A stretch of DNA of 64,000 nucleotides, from the NCBI RefSeq assembly GCF_042663225.1, contig NZ_JBHTAA010000001.1:186001-250000 (forward strand), given 5' to 3'. Source of the DNA: Haloferax namakaokahaiae. GTDB taxonomy: Archaea > Halobacteriota > Halobacteria > Halobacteriales > Haloferacaceae. The notes under the pieces are model-generated. The model was given only the letters and a program-made list of their open reading frames with translations, was not told the DNA's origin and did no database searches. A program made the translations under genes and the position numbers. Shown here piece after piece: positions 33,617 through 42,258 of the stretch (position 1 is the first letter of the stretch; each line of letters begins with the position of its first letter).

Positions 33617-33631
33617 AAACGCGGGTGCCGA

Positions 33632-34693
33632 TTAGGCGAACTGGTCGCGGTCCGGCACTTCGTCGCGGCCGAGCAGGATTTCTTGGCCTTCGACGTCTTC
33701 GAGCGCGGCGACTAACCCACCGACTTGGACGACGCCTTCGTCGGTTTCGATGTGGAGCGACGCGACTTCTTCGGTGTCTTCGAACGCCGTCTCGATGACG
33801 CGTCCCTCGACGACGATCGGTTCGCCACTCTCTATGTCGCGGCCGGAGACCGAGGCGTAGAAGTCGCCGTCGATTTCGCGGATGTCCTTGACGGCGCGAC
33901 GGATAGACGCGTAGCGACGCGGGAACGGACGGCGCTTGCCGTTGGCGACGATGGTCTCGGCGGTGGACCAGAGCACCGTCCCGAAAAAGCCGCTCACGAG
34001 GAATCCGAGCGCGGAGCGGTTGAAGATGACGCCGTAGCGGTCGCGGTCGTCGCGCAGGGCGTCCTGCGTGGCGTACATCGAGTACTCACCGTCGGCGACG
34101 GCCAAGACGGGCGAGGTGATACCGCGGCGGGCGCGGGCGATAGTCGCCACGTCGAGGTAGTTGAACTCCGACGGGTCGGGAGCGCGAGAGGCGGGCGTGA
34201 CAAGCAGGTCGATGCTCACGCCGTCGTCGATTTGTGCGGCGAGGTCGTCGCGGAAGCGCCGCAGCAGGTCGGGCGTCAGCGAGAGGACGAGTTCGTACTC
34301 CGCGGACTCGATAATCTCCTCGATGTATCGAAGGATGGTCGAGCGCGACTTGACAAGCGACACTGCCTCGGTGTCGCGGGCGGGCGCGGTATAACGCGCT
34401 TCGAGTTCGGAGATGAGTTCGTCGAGCGACGTCTTGACGTTCGAGAAGGCGTCGTCGGGGTCGATAGCGACGATTTTCATCGGCCGCGACTCTCGGAGTT
34501 CCACCAGCCCGCGGTCCGAGAGGCTCCGAACCGTGTCGTAGACGCGGGGTTGGGGGATGCTCGTTCGGTCGGCGATTTCGCTCGCCGTCAACTGTCCGTG
34601 TTCGAGTACAGCCAGATACGCATCGATTTCGTACTCTCCGAGGTTGAAGCGCTCACCGACACGCTCCATAGTCAGCCGGAGTTCGTCAGCCAT
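33632..34693 (-). CDS. TrmB-family sugar-sensing transcriptional regulator
   Basis: A 353-residue regulator. Residues 1-75 form a winged helix (GEYEIDAYLAVLEHGQLTA, then SEIADRTSIPQPRVYDTVRS), and a phospholipase-D-like sugar-binding domain plus a beta-rich C-terminus follow (about 100-350). TrmB proteins control sugar transport and central metabolism; the Halobacterium member regulates glycolysis and gluconeogenesis genes. Its position near the ABC operon and a dehydrogenase supports local control. The promoter on its own strand has a possible TATA (taaatg) about 30 nt upstream. Confidence 0.88.
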   Translation of the reverse strand: MADELRLTMERVGERFNLGEYEIDAYLAVLEHGQLTASEIADRTSIPQPRVYDTVRSLSDRGLVELRESRPMKIVAIDPDDAFSNVKTSLDELISELEARYTAPARDTEAVSLVKSRSTILRYIEEIIESAEYELVLSLTPDLLRRFRDDLAAQIDDGVSIDLLVTPASRAPDPSEFNYLDVATIARARRGITSPVLAVADGEYSMYATQDALRDDRDRYGVIFNRSALGFLVSGFFGTVLWSTAETIVANGKRRPFPRRYASIRRAVKDIREIDGDFYASVSGRDIESGEPIVVEGRVIETAFEDTEEVASLHIETDEGVVQVGGLVAALEDVEGQEILLGRDEVPDRDQFA

Positions 34694-34876
34694 GTTCGTG
34701 ACGAATACCCCCTCACCTAAGTCATTTACTGAAAACCGAGTAGCACCCCATTCCGTAATGTCGTGGTATTGTATCGTTGAGTGTCACCCGAACAGGAGTT
34801 GCAGCACCTCCGCACAGTGTGGGAATCGAGTATCGGAGTGGCAACCCTTTTTTCAGCGCTCACCGTTGCGAGTGGT

Positions 34877-36001
34877 ATGCGTCGAGACGATGACGTGGCC
34901 CACTCGCTCGCTCACGCGGACTATTCCGCAGGTGGGGCGGCGGCCAGTCCGTTCTTCCTCCAATCCGAGATTGCGGGGGTTACGCTCCCCGAGTGGGTCT
35001 CCAGCCCGGGCGTTGACCTCCTTCTCGCAGTGTTCGTCATGCTCGCCAGCGTCGTCGTCTCGAAGTACGCCGTTCGGTTGCTCGGCCGACCGGTCGCACG
35101 CCGGTTCCGGCGACAGAGCGTCGCTCAGACCGTCCTCCGGTTCGTCAGACTGACCATCGTCATGGCGGGCGCGGCGGTCGCGGCGAACATCCTCCACCTC
35201 GAAGTCGGGCAAATCGTCCTCTCGGTGACGGTGTTCTCCGCGGTGCTCGGTATCATCCTCGCACCCATCGTCGGAAGTATCATCAACGGCGTGTTCGTCC
35301 TCGCCGACCAGCCGTACGAAATCGGCGACATGATAGAACTCGACAACGGCCGCAAGGGGTTCGTCGAGGAGATTACGCTTCGCTACACGAAGATGTTCAC
35401 CCTCGACAACACCTTCCTCGTGATGCCGAACGCGAGCATCCGCGAGCGCGACGTCATCAACTACTCGGCCGAAGACGAGCGCACGCGCCTGACGCTCGAC
35501 GTGCTCGTCACCTACGAATCGGACATCCAAGCGGCCCGCGACCTCATCGAGCGGGCGGCCCGCGACAGCGACCAGGTCATCGAAGGCGGCCCGGACATCC
35601 GCATCGGGAGCGCGCGATACCCCGCTAAACCGACCGCGTACATCGACAACTTCGCCGACAACGGCATCCTCATTCGCCTGCGCTTCTGGGGCGAAAAGCC
35701 GTACAAAATCGGCACCATCAGGTCGAACGTCCAGACGCGACTGTTGGAACTGCTCGAAACGAGCGATGCGAACGTCGAGTTCGCCTACCCGCACACGCAC
35801 GTCATGTTCGACGAGACGAGCGGCGAACTCCACGTCGGCGAGACGAACGGCGAGACGTCGTCACCCGTCGCGCCGCCGCCGGGGCTTTCGAACACGAGGG
35901 ATTCGGGGACGACGCAGAGAACAGAAGGCCGCGGCACAGCGACGGGCGACGGAGAATCGAAGGACGGCGCGGGCGACGCGGACGACCCGAAGACAGAGTA
36001 G
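34877..36001 (+). CDS. Mechanosensitive channel, MscS family
   Basis: A 374-residue channel with N-terminal helices (about 40-135), a pore-lining third helix leading to GIILAPIVGSIINGVFVLAD, and a beta-barrel domain with ADQPYEIGDMIELDNGRKGF. A hydrophilic tail of about 50 residues rich in Gly, Thr and Asp follows. The channel releases solutes on hypo-osmotic shock. The ATG at 34877 (MRRDDDVAH) is chosen over a GTG at 34781 because a T-rich element at 34849 gives a leaderless promoter spacing. Confidence 0.88.
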   Translation: MRRDDDVAHSLAHADYSAGGAAASPFFLQSEIAGVTLPEWVSSPGVDLLLAVFVMLASVVVSKYAVRLLGRPVARRFRRQSVAQTVLRFVRLTIVMAGAAVAANILHLEVGQIVLSVTVFSAVLGIILAPIVGSIINGVFVLADQPYEIGDMIELDNGRKGFVEEITLRYTKMFTLDNTFLVMPNASIRERDVINYSAEDERTRLTLDVLVTYESDIQAARDLIERAARDSDQVIEGGPDIRIGSARYPAKPTAYIDNFADNGILIRLRFWGEKPYKIGTIRSNVQTRLLELLETSDANVEFAYPHTHVMFDETSGELHVGETNGETSSPVAPPPGLSNTRDSGTTQRTEGRGTATGDGESKDGAGDADDPKTE

Positions 36002-36003
36002 CG

Positions 36004-36408
36004 TTACTCGGGTCGGACCGTAATCACGGTGCAGTCGAGTTTTTCGCGGAGGTACGAGTCGATATCGGGGTCGTCGAGGAACCGACGGAGCATGCGCCGC
36101 CAGCGACTCGCCTGTTTCGAGCCGATGACGACGATATCCGCCTGTTCGGCGGCGACTTCTTCGAGAATCGTCTCCTCGACGAGGAACCCACGGTGGACGA
36201 CGTAGCGCGCTCTGACAAGCGGTCCGAACTCTCGTTCGACCGCTCGCTTGAGTTCCGTCCGGGTCACACTGTGGTTCGACTGATAGAGGTCAACGTGGAG
36301 GATCGTCAACTCCGCATCGCGCTCTCTGGCGATACGGACCGCCTCTTCCAGTGTCGCCCGCGAATGTTTCGTCAGCGGGTACCGAACTGGAACCACGATA
36401 CGTGTCAT
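36004..36408 (-). CDS. Universal stress protein, UspA family
   Basis: A 134-residue single Usp domain: the start TRIVVPVRYPLTKHS, strand ELTILHVDLYQ, and a C-terminal stretch DIVVIGSKQASRWRRMLRR followed by LDCTVITVRPE. The G-x2-G-x9-G-S/T ATP-binding motif is not fully present, so ATP binding is uncertain. It converges with the MscS gene, with only 2 bp between stop codons. Confidence 0.85.
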   Translation of the reverse strand: MTRIVVPVRYPLTKHSRATLEEAVRIARERDAELTILHVDLYQSNHSVTRTELKRAVEREFGPLVRARYVVHRGFLVEETILEEVAAEQADIVVIGSKQASRWRRMLRRFLDDPDIDSYLREKLDCTVITVRPE

Positions 36409-36474
36409 AGTTGATGGTGACTCGTTGGGCGTGCCTCAACTTTTCCCTCTCGGACGACTTCGCCGCGGTGGGTA

Positions 36475-37869
36475 CTAATCGGTAGCCTGCACCGCTGGTC
36501 GGCGCACGATTCGCCCCTCGATATCGGCGTCGAAGCCCACCTCGCGGGCGTAGCGCGCCAGTGCCTCGTGTTGGATTTCGAACTCCCCCGCGCGGTGCTG
36601 TTGGGTGAGCGACGGGAACTCCTGTGCGCTGTGGAGGAGGTAGTCGCTCGTCGCAATCGTGTACAGTGCGTCGGGGTCGATTGGGTTGCCGCCGACTGCT
36701 GCTTCGATGACCTCGTTCGACTCGTCGTCCCAGACGACGCGCACGCCGCTGAGGTGGGCGTGCCACCAGTCGGGTTCGCCGAAGCCCATCTGCTCGCCCC
36801 GCGCGGTGCCGAGAATCGTCAGCAACTCCTCGCCAGTCACCTCGGCGAGGACGATGTGCTCTTCGAACGGGACGAGACTCACGAGGTCGGCGTGGGTGAT
36901 ATCGGGACCGACCGGCGGGCCAGAGCGAATTCCGCCGCTGTTCTGAAGTCCGATATCCGCACCCGTCGCCCACCGGTAAGCGTCGGCGATGGCGTTGCCG
37001 ACGCGGCACTCACCGGCGGCGACAGTCGCTTCGGAGCGGTCCATGGGTTCGCCGATAGTACAGAGCACGTCGTCCAGTCCGGCGCTATCGACGCGCCCCA
37101 GGAGCGATTCGACGAGCGACTCGTCGGGGTCGTAGTCGGCCGTCTCGTGACGCGTGGGGACGATATCGAAGTCTCCGTCGCCGTCGGCGCTCAGTGAGAC
37201 TTCCCACACCACGTGGCCGTTCGCGCCGGGGCGGAGAATCGGAACGCCATCGACACGCTCGTTGCGCTCGGCGTGGACGTGCCCGCCCAGAACGAGGTCA
37301 ACGTCGCACCGTTCGGCGAGTTCGTCGTCACCGCTGCCGAGGTGTGAGATGGCGACGACGAACTCCGCACCCGCGTCGCGGGCGTCAGCAATCGCCTCGC
37401 TCGCCGCCTCGTAGGGGTCGGTGAACGTCAGCTCGACGGCTTCGGGATTTATCGAGCCGGTCGCCGGGTCGGTGACGCCGACGAAGCCGACGGTGAACTC
37501 GTCGCGTTCCTCGATTGCCCACGGAATCGCGCCCTCTTCGCCGGCGAAGGGGTTCCCGCGCTCGTCGTAGACGTTCGCCGAGACCCACGTCGGGCGACTC
37601 GCGGCGACGAGTTCCCGGGTTCGAACCGGGCCGTAGTCGAACTCGTGGTTGCCGAAGGTATCGTAGTCCGCGCCGACCGCCTCGTAGAAGTCGAGCACTT
37701 GCCCGCCGCGTTCGACCAACGAGAGGACGCCGGGGGCGCTGTTGTCGCCCGCGCCGACGACGAGCGCATCGTCGCCGTCGAGGGAAGTGACGCATCCGGC
37801 GAGGCGACCTGCACGCGCCGGGTCGTCGAAGACGTTCTCGATATCGGCGTAGTGGAGGAGACGGAGCAT
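36475..37869 (-). CDS. 5'-nucleotidase/metallophosphatase (UshA type)
   Basis: A 464-residue protein with an N-terminal calcineurin-like domain (LLHYADIENVF, GAGDNSAPG, FGNHEFDYG, then SHLG and GGHVHAE) and a C-terminal 5'-nucleotidase domain (about 280-460) with ADIGLQNSGGIRSG. Unlike typical members it lacks a signal peptide, so it seems cytoplasmic. The canonical D-x-H at the start reads D-I-E (ADIEN), so one metal ligand may be replaced. The start at 37869 (MLRLLHYAD) is chosen because upstream residues are unlike the family. Confidence 0.82.
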   Translation of the reverse strand: MLRLLHYADIENVFDDPARAGRLAGCVTSLDGDDALVVGAGDNSAPGVLSLVERGGQVLDFYEAVGADYDTFGNHEFDYGPVRTRELVAASRPTWVSANVYDERGNPFAGEEGAIPWAIEERDEFTVGFVGVTDPATGSINPEAVELTFTDPYEAASEAIADARDAGAEFVVAISHLGSGDDELAERCDVDLVLGGHVHAERNERVDGVPILRPGANGHVVWEVSLSADGDGDFDIVPTRHETADYDPDESLVESLLGRVDSAGLDDVLCTIGEPMDRSEATVAAGECRVGNAIADAYRWATGADIGLQNSGGIRSGPPVGPDITHADLVSLVPFEEHIVLAEVTGEELLTILGTARGEQMGFGEPDWWHAHLSGVRVVWDDESNEVIEAAVGGNPIDPDALYTIATSDYLLHSAQEFPSLTQQHRAGEFEIQHEALARYAREVGFDADIEGRIVRRPAVQATD

Positions 37870-37941
37870 TCGCTTCTCGAATGTGCCGTGTGCCGTGAGT
37901 AAGAATGCGTCGGGACGTCGCCGCGAGGGCGACACGCGCGG

Positions 37942-38148
37942 TTATTCCTCTGCTTCGAGTTCGAACGCGACTTCGACTTCTGCTTGGTACTCGCGCGTCT
38001 TGACCGAGGCGAGTTCGACGCCGAGTTCTTTCACCTCGACCCAGTGGACGCCCGCTAACGTCTCTTGGGCGCGGTTAATCGCGTCGTCCACTGCGGCGTC
38101 GAAACTCTCGCTACTCCGACCGATGAGTGTGATTTTTTTGTACACCAT
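37942..38148 (-). CDS. Dodecin (flavin-storage protein)
   Basis: A 68-residue protein that assembles as a dodecamer and stores riboflavin or lumichrome. Trp36 (VHWVEV) and Gln55 (REYQAEVEVAFEL), the residues that stack and bind the flavin in Halobacterium dodecin, are at identical positions. The start VYKKITLIGRSSESF and the end FELEAEE fit. A TATA box (aaataatag, plus-strand notation) at 38177-38185 lies about 33 nt before the ATG, and a pentanucleotide repeat lies just beyond. Confidence 0.95.
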   Translation of the reverse strand: MVYKKITLIGRSSESFDAAVDDAINRAQETLAGVHWVEVKELGVELASVKTREYQAEVEVAFELEAEE

Positions 38149-38176
38149 CTCGTCACACCATTCGTCGTACTATCAC

Positions 38177-38185
38177 AAATAATAG
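38177..38185 (-). promoter_or_regulatory. TATA box of the dodecin gene
   Basis: On the minus strand this reads CTATTATTT, centred about 33 nt before the dodecin ATG, suitable for a short-leader transcript. Confidence 0.55.
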
Positions 38186-38205
38186 TCCCTGAGTTGAGAG
38201 GTCTG

Positions 38206-38243
38206 GTGGTGTGGTGTGATGTGATGTGATGTGATGTGATGTG
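38206..38243. repeat. Pentanucleotide tandem repeat (GTGGT/GTGAT)
   Basis: Two GTGGT units, five GTGAT units and a final GTG make a 38 bp microsatellite. It lies between the stop of the upstream membrane-protein gene (38258) and the dodecin promoter, some 20-60 bp upstream of the dodecin TATA box. Simple repeats of this kind are unusual in a haloarchaeal genome and can vary in copy number. Confidence 0.9.
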
Positions 38244-38257
38244 CGCGGTCGCTTCGC

Positions 38258-38926
38258 CTAGCGTGAGTTTCGCGCTCGCCCGTCGAATCTGGTCCTGAGT
38301 GCGCCGACGACGTCCGAGAGGTGGGCTGTGCCCCACGCCGCGACGACGACGCCGCCGATAGCGTCGAACACGAGGTCCAACATGGTGTCGTCGAGACCGT
38401 ACTGCGTCAACACCGACCCGGTGCCGGTGAGCGCGGCGATACCGCTGATGGCGAACTCGATGACCTCCCAGAAGACGCCGAAGGCGAGGACGAACAACAG
38501 GATGAAGACGAACATGAACCGCGGCGGGAAGTAGACGGCTTCCGTGTGTTCGTCGAACGCGCGGGCGGTGGCGTAGCCCGCGGCCGCGACGACGGAAGAC
38601 GAGAGCGCGTGGGTGAGGTGGTCCCACCACCAGACGCTGGCGTAGAAACTCGTCTCCGACCCCGGCAGGCCGACGGTTCCGACCGCGTGGAGGAACGCTG
38701 CCGTAGAAATCCAGAGCGTCAGTCCGGCGTCCATCGGAATGCGGTAGTCGCGTTCGAGGAATGCGGGCAGATACGTCACGCCGAGTCCGACTGAAGCGTT
38801 GACGACGATACCGAGGTTTCGTCGGTCGAGACCGATGAAGATGAGACCCAGGAGAATCACCTGCATCGCCCGCGAGAGTTGTCGCTGGCGGTGCTGGTCG
38901 ATGTGGAGTACGTCGCGGACCCTCAC
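38258..38926 (-). CDS. DUF2238/VanZ-like membrane protein
   Basis: A 222-residue membrane protein with about six helices. The motif YASVWWWDHLTHALSSSVVA and the later FGVFWEVIEFAISG, ending with a Met-Leu-Asp-Leu-x-x-Asp stretch (DTMLDLVFDAIGG), match the DUF2238/YjdF-like group related to VanZ. Histidines and acidic residues in the helices could form a metal or catalytic site. Its start overlaps the previous gene's stop by 4 bp. Confidence 0.7.
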   Translation of the reverse strand: MRVRDVLHIDQHRQRQLSRAMQVILLGLIFIGLDRRNLGIVVNASVGLGVTYLPAFLERDYRIPMDAGLTLWISTAAFLHAVGTVGLPGSETSFYASVWWWDHLTHALSSSVVAAAGYATARAFDEHTEAVYFPPRFMFVFILLFVLAFGVFWEVIEFAISGIAALTGTGSVLTQYGLDDTMLDLVFDAIGGVVVAAWGTAHLSDVVGALRTRFDGRARNSR

Positions 38927-39585
38927 CGCGTCTCACCCGTTTCGACGACTTCGTCCGGAAGACGGATTTGCGAATCCGCGTAGCGGCGGAAGTAGTACTC
39001 GAACAGCAACCCTGCCATCAACCCCGAAATCGTCGCGGCGACGAAGTCCCACATGAGCGCCGTCTCGACGACTTCCTCGGGACGACCGTTGAGCAACAGA
39101 CTCGTTCCGAGATAGATATCCGAGAACCACTGCACGACGGCCCAGACGCCCGCGGCGGCCATCGTTGCGATGACGACGAAGAAGACGGCGAAGGACTCGT
39201 TCATCCGAACCGGGGTGAACACGTCGAGTTCGACGGCGACGATGAGCGCGACGGCGGCGACGGCGAGATACGTCGAGAGTCGGCCGGTGAAGGTCACCCC
39301 GCCGATGGTCTGGCCGCTCACGAGGACGCGCGCGACCAGCGGGAACGACGCGAGCGCGACGACTTCCCACGGGAGCATCGCGCGTGGTTCGCGGTACGAG
39401 ACGGCTGGAACGAGTGCGAGCGCCGCGACGACCGCGGCGAATCCGCCCCAGACGAGGTCACCGCCGGTCAAGACGGTCCAGACGGCGACCCCGCCGAGAA
39501 ACACGATAAACAGCCAAGAGAGCGCCGCATTGAGTCTGCGGCTTCTTACGAGACGGCGGAGACCCGCCTGAACATCGCCAGACAT
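38923..39585 (-). CDS. Membrane protein, related to its downstream neighbour
   Basis: A 220-residue protein with about seven hydrophobic segments. The middle to late region (FAVFFVVIATMAAAGVWAVV, and then ALMWDFVAATISGLM) is patterned like the neighbour's W-D-x and F-W-E motifs, suggesting an ancient tandem duplication. It overlaps the downstream gene (38258-38926) by 4 bp (ATGA), so the two are a translationally coupled pair and may form a heteromer. Function unknown. Confidence 0.65.
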   Translation of the reverse strand: MSGDVQAGLRRLVRSRRLNAALSWLFIVFLGGVAVWTVLTGGDLVWGGFAAVVAALALVPAVSYREPRAMLPWEVVALASFPLVARVLVSGQTIGGVTFTGRLSTYLAVAAVALIVAVELDVFTPVRMNESFAVFFVVIATMAAAGVWAVVQWFSDIYLGTSLLLNGRPEEVVETALMWDFVAATISGLMAGLLFEYYFRRYADSQIRLPDEVVETGETR

Positions 39586-39635
39586 GCCTCTCCGTATGTA
39601 AGCAACTGGGAAAACGTTTCGGCGTCGTCGCCGAC

Positions 39636-39977
39636 TTACGCGTGCGTTCCTTGGACGACGTTATAGTCGGACCCGTCGTCCGACACTCCGATAATGGCCC
39701 ACTCGTACGGGAGGTCGATCCCCGAGAGTCGTTCCCGAAGTGCCTGCATCTGGTCGTCCCACGTGACGAAGCACCGGAGCTGGTGACCTGCGTTGTTTCC
39801 CCCATCCGCAAGTACCGGTCGGCACTCTGTCGCGTCACTGGACCGAAGTGCAGTTATCTGTACGGTCCGCCATTTGCGCTCGGCCACCATCTCAGCGCCG
39901 TTACCCGAAACGACGTATCCGAGTTGGCCGAATATCGACCGAGCCTCCTGAACCGGAGGCATCGAAGCCTGGGCCAT
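39636..39977 (-). CDS. Conserved haloarchaeal hypothetical protein (DUF7116-like)
   Basis: A 113-residue soluble protein starting MAQASMPPVQEARSIFGQLG. It has a compact alpha/beta pattern (WAIIGVSDDGSDYNVVQ) and two cysteines (TECRPV and LRCFVT). I recall it as a haloarchaea-wide family, tentatively DUF7116, with no known role. The ATG at 39977 is supported by a TATA-like sequence (ataaatatt, plus-strand notation) about 32 nt upstream. Confidence 0.65.
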   Translation of the reverse strand: MAQASMPPVQEARSIFGQLGYVVSGNGAEMVAERKWRTVQITALRSSDATECRPVLADGGNNAGHQLRCFVTWDDQMQALRERLSGIDLPYEWAIIGVSDDGSDYNVVQGTHA

Positions 39978-40059
39978 GCGAGTCGATGTAACACGGCTGT
40001 CAGCATAAATATTGCCACGGTATACCATACCATTCGATTACGTGGCTCGAAGATTCCAG

Positions 40060-40308
40060 CTACTCGTGCGCAGCGTCCCACTCTTCGGGCTTGCGGACGT
40101 TGCCGCACCCGTTGCACTCGATGCGGCCCATCGTGTCCATCGCCGTGTCGAACGACCCGCAGTTGCTACACTTGTAGCCCCAGCGGTTCTCGGCGTCTTC
40201 GCTCGCATAGACGATGTAGAACGGTCCTTTCGACCCGATTCGGGGTTCGTCGGTTGCGACGAAGACGGTCTTCCCACTCGAAACGGTCGCAGTCGTGAGT
40301 TCTGGCAT
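40060..40308 (-). CDS. Small zinc-ribbon protein (DUF5816-like)
   Basis: An 82-residue protein with YKCSNCGSFDTAMDTMGRIE followed by CNGCGNVRKPEEW, a C-x2-C...C-x2-C zinc ribbon. It matches a family found across haloarchaea that I remember as DUF5816. The ATG at 40308 (MPELTTATVSSGK) is chosen because the longer frame reads into the neighbouring gene. It is 40 bp from the ErpA-type gene on the same strand. Confidence 0.75.
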   Translation of the reverse strand: MPELTTATVSSGKTVFVATDEPRIGSKGPFYIVYASEDAENRWGYKCSNCGSFDTAMDTMGRIECNGCGNVRKPEEWDAAHE

Positions 40309-40348
40309 ACCCCTTGGTTCGACAGCGGGGGGCTTAAGAAATATGTCC

Positions 40349-40708
40349 CTACGTCCGGAAGGATTCGCCGCACCCGCATTGGCTCGTCGCCTTCGGGTTT
40401 TCGACGTGGAAGCCAGCGCCTTGCAGGCCGCCTTCGTAGTCGAGTGTCGAACCACCGATGTAGTTCATACTCGCGGGGTCCACGAAGACGCGCAGGCCGT
40501 GCATCTCGACGACGGCGTCGTCCTCTTCCGGTTCGTTGTCGAAGCGCATCCCGTAGGACAACCCTGCACAGCCGCCTTGCTGGACGAACAGTCGAAGGCC
40601 GGCGATGTCCGTGTCCATCGACTCACTTTCGAGGAGGGAGACCGCTTGGTCGGCGGCCTCGGGCGTAACCGTGACCGGCGATGAGCCGGTCGCTGGCTCA
40701 GTACTCAT
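40349..40708 (-). CDS. Iron-sulfur cluster insertion/carrier protein (ErpA/HesB)
   Basis: A 119-residue A-type Fe-S carrier. The three conserved cysteines are Cys47 in QQGGCAGLSYGM and Cys111 and Cys113 in SQCGCGESF. A-type proteins accept clusters from the SUF scaffold and pass them to apo-enzymes. The length and N-terminal VTVTPEAADQAVSLL fit. A choice between ErpA, SufA and IscA is not possible from the sequence, so I give no symbol. Confidence 0.9.
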   Translation of the reverse strand: MSTEPATGSSPVTVTPEAADQAVSLLESESMDTDIAGLRLFVQQGGCAGLSYGMRFDNEPEEDDAVVEMHGLRVFVDPASMNYIGGSTLDYEGGLQGAGFHVENPKATSQCGCGESFRT

Positions 40709-40779
40709 GACCCATCCTAATCTGTGCGAAGGGTTAACTGTGGCGCTGGTCCGAAGAAAATGCCGCTACTTCGTGTCGC

Positions 40780-42105
40780 TTACTCGTCGAATCGCTCGCG
40801 GACGCTCTGTGCGTGGGCGTCCAACCCCTCCGCCTCAGCGAGCGTCGTAATCGTCGGTTCGAGCGCAGAGAGGGCGTCCTCGTCCAGTCGCTGGACCGTC
40901 GTAGGGCGGAGGAAGTGGTCCACCGAGAGACCGCCCTGTCGCTTCGCGCCGCCGTCGGTCGGGAGGACGTGGTTCGTCCCCGACGCGTAGTCTCCGGCGG
41001 CGACGGGCGTGTACGGCCCGAGGAAGACGCTGCCCGCCGAGTCGATGCGGTCGAGCAGCGCCTCGTCGTCTTCTGCTTGGATGGACAGGTGCTCTGCGGC
41101 GTACTCCTCGGCGAAGAGGACGGCTTCGGACATCGAGCGCGCGAGCAGGACGCCCGAGGCGTCGTTTTCGAGCGCCGATTCGATGGTCTCGGTGCGCTCG
41201 CGTTCGCCCGCCTGCCGTTCGACTTCGGCGACGATGGCGTCCGCGAGGTCGGCGTCGTCGGTGACGGCGACGACGGAACTGTTCGGGTCGTGTTCGGCCT
41301 GTGCCACGAGGTCGGCGGCGACGAATCGCGCGTCGGCGGTGTCGTCGGCGACGACGAGAACCTCCGAGGGACCGGCGAGGAAGTCGATGTCCACGTCGCC
41401 GCGGACTTCGGCCTTCGCGGCGGTGACCCACTTGTTGCCCGGGCCGACGACCTTCTGGACGGCGTTGACCGTCTCGGTGCCGTAGGCGAGCGCGGAGATG
41501 GCCTGCGCGCCGCCGACCGAGTAGATGGCGTCGGCGCCCGCGACGTGGAGCGCGGCGAGCGTGACGGGGTTCATCTCGTCGGCTGGCGGCGTTGCGACGG
41601 CGACGTGCTCGACGCCGGCGACCTTCGCTGGGACGACGGCCATGAGGGCGCTCGATGGGTAGGCCGCGGTCCCGCCGGGGACGTAGGCACCGACGCGGTC
41701 GAGGGGCCGGTAGCGGCGGCCTAACTCGCGCCTTCCGGGAGAGCCTTCTCCCGACGTAACGTTCGCCCCGCTCGCGTCACCACCGAAATCGTCGCGCCAG
41801 TCTTCGGGCACCTGTCGCTCGTGGAACTCGCGGATGTTGGCGGCGGCCGTCTCGATGGCCTCGCGCATCTCGTCGTCGATGTCGTCGTAGGCGCGTTCGG
41901 CGGCGTCGGTCACGTCGATGTTGCCGACTTCGACGCCGTCGAACTCCCGAGAGTACTCCCGAATCGCCACGTCACCCTCGCGTCGGACGCGCTCGACGAT
42001 GTCGCGCACGTCGGACCGAATCTCGGAGATGCCGGCGTCTCGCTCGAAGAAGGCGCGGCGAGCGTCGGGACCGAGGTCGGCCAGTTCCCGGACTTCAATG
42101 TTCAT
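40780..42105 (-). CDS. hisD: Histidinol dehydrogenase
   Basis: HisD carries out the last two steps of histidine synthesis (histidinol to histidine, NAD-dependent, zinc enzyme). The frame has 441 residues from ATG 42105 (MNIEVRELADLGPD); a Met three codons earlier (42114) is possible. Landmarks are YVPGGTAAYPSSALM, GGAQAISALAYGTETV, FLAGPSEVLVVAD, the zinc-site region QAEHDPNS, AAEHLSI and the late DHFLRPTT. A short acidic stretch near residue 110 (DDFGGDASGANVTS) is a halophile insertion. The gene stands alone. Confidence 0.96.
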   Translation of the reverse strand: MNIEVRELADLGPDARRAFFERDAGISEIRSDVRDIVERVRREGDVAIREYSREFDGVEVGNIDVTDAAERAYDDIDDEMREAIETAAANIREFHERQVPEDWRDDFGGDASGANVTSGEGSPGRRELGRRYRPLDRVGAYVPGGTAAYPSSALMAVVPAKVAGVEHVAVATPPADEMNPVTLAALHVAGADAIYSVGGAQAISALAYGTETVNAVQKVVGPGNKWVTAAKAEVRGDVDIDFLAGPSEVLVVADDTADARFVAADLVAQAEHDPNSSVVAVTDDADLADAIVAEVERQAGERERTETIESALENDASGVLLARSMSEAVLFAEEYAAEHLSIQAEDDEALLDRIDSAGSVFLGPYTPVAAGDYASGTNHVLPTDGGAKRQGGLSVDHFLRPTTVQRLDEDALSALEPTITTLAEAEGLDAHAQSVRERFDE

Positions 42106-42258
42106 ACCCGGCATTCGAAGTGGGCGCGAAAAGTCGTTGCGGATGCGGCCGTCCCACGCGAGCGAGAGCGCGTTCGATACGTTCGTCCCGAGACGCTCGA
42201 AACCGGGGAGAGTGTCGAACTCGTTCGTCTCGAATCGCCGACCGGAACTCGACGCGGT

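Noticed and set aside
38206..38243. Possible CRISPR-like array
   Set aside because: The units are 5 bp with no spacers, so it is a microsatellite. No CRISPR array or cas gene was seen in the window.
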